A stretch of DNA of 10,125 nucleotides from Burkholderiaceae bacterium (GTDB lineage Bacteria; Pseudomonadota; Gammaproteobacteria; Burkholderiales; Burkholderiaceae): assembly GCA_022701845.1 (NCBI GenBank), contig JAKONS010000199.1, positions 1 to 10,125 of the forward strand. Reading direction: 5' to 3'. The notes beneath the pieces were generated by a model, which was not told the DNA's origin, did not search any database, and was given only the letters and a program-made list of their open reading frames with translations. Made by a program: the position numbers and the translations under genes. Below are positions 7,776-10,125 of this stretch, piece after piece; within the stretch, counting starts at the first letter, position 1, and every line of letters begins with the position of its first letter.

Positions 7776-9043
7776 GCCTGATGCGGCGCCGTGCGCTTTT
7801 CTGTCTGGCCGTGTTCTGCGTGCCGGTGGGCGGCAGCGCCACCACCGAGGTGGCGGTGCAGGCCGGCGAGACGTTGCAGTCGGTCGACAACCCGTTTCTG
7901 CTGCCCGAGGGCAGCGCCGATCCGCTGCGGCGCAGCGACCGGGTGACGTCGACCGACATCGGCGCCGCGTTTCGCATGCCGCTGCCGAGCGACCGCAGTT
8001 TCCTGGCGGTGGGGGCGGCCGCCTCGCGCAAGCACTACGACGCGCTCAACCAGCTCGACCACACCCAGACCCAGCTCGACGCGCAGTACCAGTGGGAATA
8101 CGGCCAGGTGCTGCGCGGCCGGTTCCGGCATCGCTACGACGAGCGGCTGTACAACTACTACGGCGGTTTCTTCACCCGCCCGGAGACCCCGCGCGCCACC
8201 CAGGACGTGGCCGAGCTGGCGCTGCGCATCACGCCCGACCTGGAGCTGCCGGTGACCTACACCCGCAACACCCTGAACTACGACGACGCCGGCCTGGCCG
8301 AGCGCTACAACCGGGAAGACCGCGGCCTGCAGCTGGCGCTGAGCTACACCTCCGGGCGCCGCTCCACCTTCCGGGTGGGCGTGCGCCAGGCCGATGTGCG
8401 GTTTCCCAATCGCAACGCCGCCGACATCGCCAGCATCGACTCGGGCTATACCGACCGGGAAGGCTTCGTCGACGTGGCCTGGCGCTATACCGACAGCACC
8501 ATTTTGTTCGGCCGCGTCGGCAAGCTCGACCGCAGCTTCGCCAGCCTGTCGAACCGCGACACCAGCCTGGTCTCGCTGAGCACCGGCATCGACTGGCGGG
8601 TGTCGCCCAAGACCTATCTGTCGCTGCGCGGCTACCGCCAGCCGCAGAGCAACTCGCAGGCCGACATCCGGCTGTATGTGATCTCGACCGGGCTGGAAGG
8701 CCGGGCGCAGTACGACATGACGCCGAAGACGCGGGTGATTTTGAACGGCTCCTACGAGCAGCAGCGCTACCAGAGCCTGGCCAACACGCCGGGCGGCGCC
8801 ACCGGCGGCAACGACCGGGTGATGCGGGTGGGCGCGCGGCTGGAATACGCGCCGACGCAGCGGGTGCTGCTGCGCGGCGAGTACGCCCGCGAGCGCTACG
8901 AGCCGGATCCGACGGTCAGTTCACTGGGCGAGTTCAGCCGCAGGAGCCTGCAGCTGGGGGTGTCGTACACCTTCGAGAACCTGCAGGGGGCGAACCGGGC
9001 GCGCACGCTGCTCGACAACATGCGCTACGACAGAATTCAATGA
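7772..9043 (+). CDS. epsL: EpsL-family outer-membrane beta-barrel protein of EPS operon
   Basis: This is a 423-residue exported protein from GTG 7772, or 420 from ATG 7781. The N-terminus is a signal peptide: MRRR, then ALFCLAVFCVPVG, with likely cleavage near GGSA (about residue 23). The mature part is a long series of amphipathic strands rich in Tyr, Arg, Asp and Gln, for example KHYDALNQLDHTQTQLDAQY (about 87-106), YQWEYGQVLRGRFRHRYDER, LRGYRQPQSNSQADIRLYVI, GARLEYAPTQRVLLRGEYAR and SLQLGVSYTFENL (about 393-405). This matches the EpsL family, found as an outer-membrane component in XrtB/methanolan-type EPS operons; its exact role (secretion channel or polymer attachment) is not settled to my knowledge. 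It is the last gene of the coupled operon. The C-terminus runs about 18 residues past the last evident strand and ends in DRIQ rather than the aromatic residue usual in barrels. Confidence 0.8.
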   Translation: MSLMRRRALFCLAVFCVPVGGSATTEVAVQAGETLQSVDNPFLLPEGSADPLRRSDRVTSTDIGAAFRMPLPSDRSFLAVGAAASRKHYDALNQLDHTQTQLDAQYQWEYGQVLRGRFRHRYDERLYNYYGGFFTRPETPRATQDVAELALRITPDLELPVTYTRNTLNYDDAGLAERYNREDRGLQLALSYTSGRRSTFRVGVRQADVRFPNRNAADIASIDSGYTDREGFVDVAWRYTDSTILFGRVGKLDRSFASLSNRDTSLVSLSTGIDWRVSPKTYLSLRGYRQPQSNSQADIRLYVISTGLEGRAQYDMTPKTRVILNGSYEQQRYQSLANTPGGATGGNDRVMRVGARLEYAPTQRVLLRGEYARERYEPDPTVSSLGEFSRRSLQLGVSYTFENLQGANRARTLLDNMRYDRIQ

Positions 9044-9179
9044 CTCGCCCCCAGGCTTGCCCACTGCGTGTGGCCGCCTCCCCCCGGCCGGGGGCAACGC
9101 TGGCCGTCCGGCAGAGCCGGCCCGGCGGCGTTCCACATCGGGCTTCGCTGCGCTCGCCGGGGGTGGGTGGTGGTTAACT
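9044..9179. repeat. Intergenic repeat-like element with inverted repeats
   Basis: No gene is seen in this stretch. It holds a perfect palindrome CCCCCGGCCGGGGG (9081-9094), flanked by direct copies of TGGCC (9071-9075 and 9101-9105), and a small hairpin CCGGC-AGA-GCCGG (9108-9120). A phrase near its start (GGCTTGCCCACTGCGTGTGG, 9054-9073) is, from memory, like dispersed intergenic repeats seen in Comamonadaceae genomes; this was not checked by search. It begins directly after the epsL stop and ends just before the deacetylase ribosome-binding site. The hairpins could slow or end operon transcription, but there is no T-run for a classical intrinsic terminator. Confidence 0.5.
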
Positions 9180-9184
9180 GGAGG
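9180..9184 (+). promoter_or_regulatory. Ribosome-binding site of the deacetylase gene
   Basis: GGAGG lies ahead of two adjacent in-frame starts (ATGATG, 9190-9195): 5 nt before the first and 8 nt before the second. Both are acceptable, so the protein may be 250 or 249 residues. It is the strongest site in the window and shows this gene is translated independently of the upstream operon. Confidence 0.7.
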
Positions 9185-9189
9185 TTGAG

Positions 9190-9942
9190 ATGATGTCCAT
9201 TGCTGCTCGCGCCAGCCGGTATCTGTCGCGGTATACGGATCGGCGGTTGATGCCGCTGCGGGGGAATTCCGGGGTGGTGAGTTTCAGCTTCGACGATGCG
9301 CCGCTGTCGGCCTGCATCGCGGGGGCGGCGGCGCTGGAGGCGCACGGGGTGCGGGGCACGTTCTATGTGGCGGGCGGGCTGACCGACGGGGTGGAGGAAG
9401 GGCTGCGCTGCCATTCGGAGGGGGCGCTGCGCACGCTGCTGGGCAACGGGCATCAGCTGGGGGCGCACAGTTTTTCGCATGTGCATGTCGACCGGCTGAA
9501 TTCCGCCGGGCGGCGGCAGGAGTTCGACCGCAGCGCGTCGTTCCTGCGCGGGCTGGGGGTGGACATGGCGGCGCTCGATTTCGCCTATCCGTTCGGCGGG
9601 GTGAACCTGGGCGCCAAGCACGACTGCGCGCGGCGCTATCGCTCGTCGCGGGCCACCGGCGGCGGCACGCATGTGGGCGAGGCCGACCTGAACGCGCTGC
9701 GCACCCACCGGCTCTACCGCAGCCAGCCCGACGGCGTGAGCTATATCGAGCGGCTGGCGATCGCCGCCAACCAGCGCGGCTGGCTGGTGGTGAACACCCA
9801 CGAGGTGCAGGACGATGCGGGCCCGTTCGGCTGCACCCCGGCCGAGCTGCGGACGGCGGTGCGCCAGGCGCTGGCCTCGGGCTGCCAGGTGATGACGGTG
9901 GGCGCCGCGATCGAGTACTGGACCGCGCAGGCCGCGCCCTGA
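9190..9942 (+). CDS. Polysaccharide deacetylase family protein (NodB / CE4)
   Basis: This 250-residue protein is predicted to remove acetyl groups (N- or O-linked) from sugar residues. NodB-domain motifs in order are: VSFSFDDAP (30-38), with D35 as likely catalytic base and D36 as metal ligand; GVRGTFYVAG (53-62); HQLGAHSFSHVHV (88-100), containing the metal-binding H-S-x-x-H (H93, H97); FAYPFGG (131-137), the active-site groove motif with Ala where many members have Arg; and VVNTHEV (200-206), with H204 as likely catalytic acid. No signal peptide or membrane segment is visible, so it may act in the cytoplasm on precursors or lipid-linked units, which differs from exported EPS deacetylases such as PgaB. 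It is separated from the operon by a 146-bp repeat-like gap but has the same direction. Codon use is odd: Gly codons are mostly GGG (14 of 18) up to residue 137, and all GGC (11 of 11) after that. Confidence 0.87.
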   Translation: MMSIAARASRYLSRYTDRRLMPLRGNSGVVSFSFDDAPLSACIAGAAALEAHGVRGTFYVAGGLTDGVEEGLRCHSEGALRTLLGNGHQLGAHSFSHVHVDRLNSAGRRQEFDRSASFLRGLGVDMAALDFAYPFGGVNLGAKHDCARRYRSSRATGGGTHVGEADLNALRTHRLYRSQPDGVSYIERLAIAANQRGWLVVNTHEVQDDAGPFGCTPAELRTAVRQALASGCQVMTVGAAIEYWTAQAAP

Positions 9943-9956
9943 GGACGCGCCCTCAG
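9939..9956. terminator. Small hairpin spanning two convergent stop codons
   Basis: CTGAGG-ACGCGC-CCTCAG is a perfect 6-bp stem with a 6-nt loop. The left arm contains the deacetylase TGA and the right arm the TGA of the opposite-strand gene. It could act as a weak bidirectional terminator, but there is no T-run on either side and the stem is short. Confidence 0.3.
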
Positions 9957-10125
9957 TCGGCGCTGTCGGGCCGGCCGCGCAGCCTGCGCACCGCGCGTCG
10001 CAGCGCCGGCATGCTTTTGGCGAACTGGCGCACCCGGTCGATGTTGAGCGCGACGTTGCCGAGCGTGCTGCACGACTGCTGCAGCGCATACAGCTTCATG
10101 TGCTCGTCGGCCCACTGCAGCTTGT
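9953..10125 (-). CDS. Unrecognised protein, C-terminal part, convergent gene
   Basis: On the minus strand an open frame enters from the right edge and stops at 9955-9953. The 56 visible residues start KLQWADEHMKLYALQQSC, continue NIDRVRQFAKSMPALRRAVR and end in a basic tail, LRGRPDSAD. The composition is ordinary for a real protein in this GC range (helical, third-position GC-rich). The stop lies 10 bp from the deacetylase stop, which is a natural convergent arrangement. I do not recognise the family. A cytoplasmic enzyme of the same EPS locus is possible, but nothing in the fragment shows this. Other frames over this stretch give only low-complexity Arg/Ala-rich products. Confidence 0.55.
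   Translation of the reverse strand, partial: KLQWADEHMKLYALQQSCSTLGNVALNIDRVRQFAKSMPALRRAVRRLRGRPDSAD

Noticed and set aside
9044..9189. Promoter for the deacetylase gene
   Set aside because: I could not find a convincing -35/-10 pair in this GC-rich spacer; one may exist for a non-housekeeping sigma factor but I cannot support it.
9037..10089. 350-codon minus-strand open frame opposite the deacetylase gene
   Set aside because: The + strand encodes all NodB motifs with a strong ribosome-binding site, while the minus product is Arg/Gln/Pro-rich with no motif.
1..10125. CRISPR arrays, tRNA or rRNA genes, transposases, toxin-antitoxin or phage-defence genes
   Set aside because: None is seen; the coding space is filled by recognisable EPS genes and the only long non-coding stretch is 146 bp.

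Overview
The window is a very GC-rich stretch of bacterial chromosome holding the middle and end of an exopolysaccharide (EPS) biosynthesis locus of the Wzx/Wzy-dependent type. The EpsF, EpsG and EpsL family members are typical of betaproteobacterial (Burkholderiales) 'methanolan-type' EPS clusters. From memory, the non-coding stretch at 9044-9179 resembles intergenic repeats common in Comamonadaceae genomes. A Comamonadaceae-like betaproteobacterium is therefore the best guess, but this is inference and not shown by any marker gene.

Layout, left to right on the + strand: the 3' end of a Wzz/GumC-type chain-length protein (EpsF, 1-570); its partner P-loop ATPase/tyrosine-kinase-like protein (EpsG, 575-1702); a Wzx-type flippase (1684-3030); a family 2 glycosyltransferase (3033-3986); a Wzy-type polymerase (3970-5361); a large secreted glycoside hydrolase of the (beta/alpha)8 clan A type (5358-7775); and an EpsL-family outer-membrane beta-barrel protein (7772-9043). 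These seven genes abut or overlap (gaps of 2-4 bp, overlaps of 4-19 bp), so they very likely form one translationally coupled operon that begins upstream of the window. A 146-bp gap with repeat-like, hairpin-rich sequence follows. Next comes a NodB-type polysaccharide deacetylase (9190-9942), and then, convergent on the - strand, the 3' end of an unrecognised gene (9953 to beyond 10125).

Proposed pathway: a glycosyltransferase adds sugars to a lipid-linked repeat unit, the flippase moves it across the inner membrane, and the polymerase joins units in the periplasm under EpsF/EpsG length control. The hydrolase trims or edits periplasmic polymer, EpsL takes part at the outer membrane, and the deacetylase modifies sugar residues. 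The initiating transferase, the outer-membrane export protein and any exosortase (EpsH/XrtB), which often accompany this gene set, are not in the window.

I see no clearly new system here; most of the locus is recognisable. The items most worth a second look are the altered second ATP-binding motif of EpsG, the hydrolase embedded between polymerase and beta-barrel genes, an abrupt glycine-codon switch inside the deacetylase gene, and the repeat-like intergenic element.
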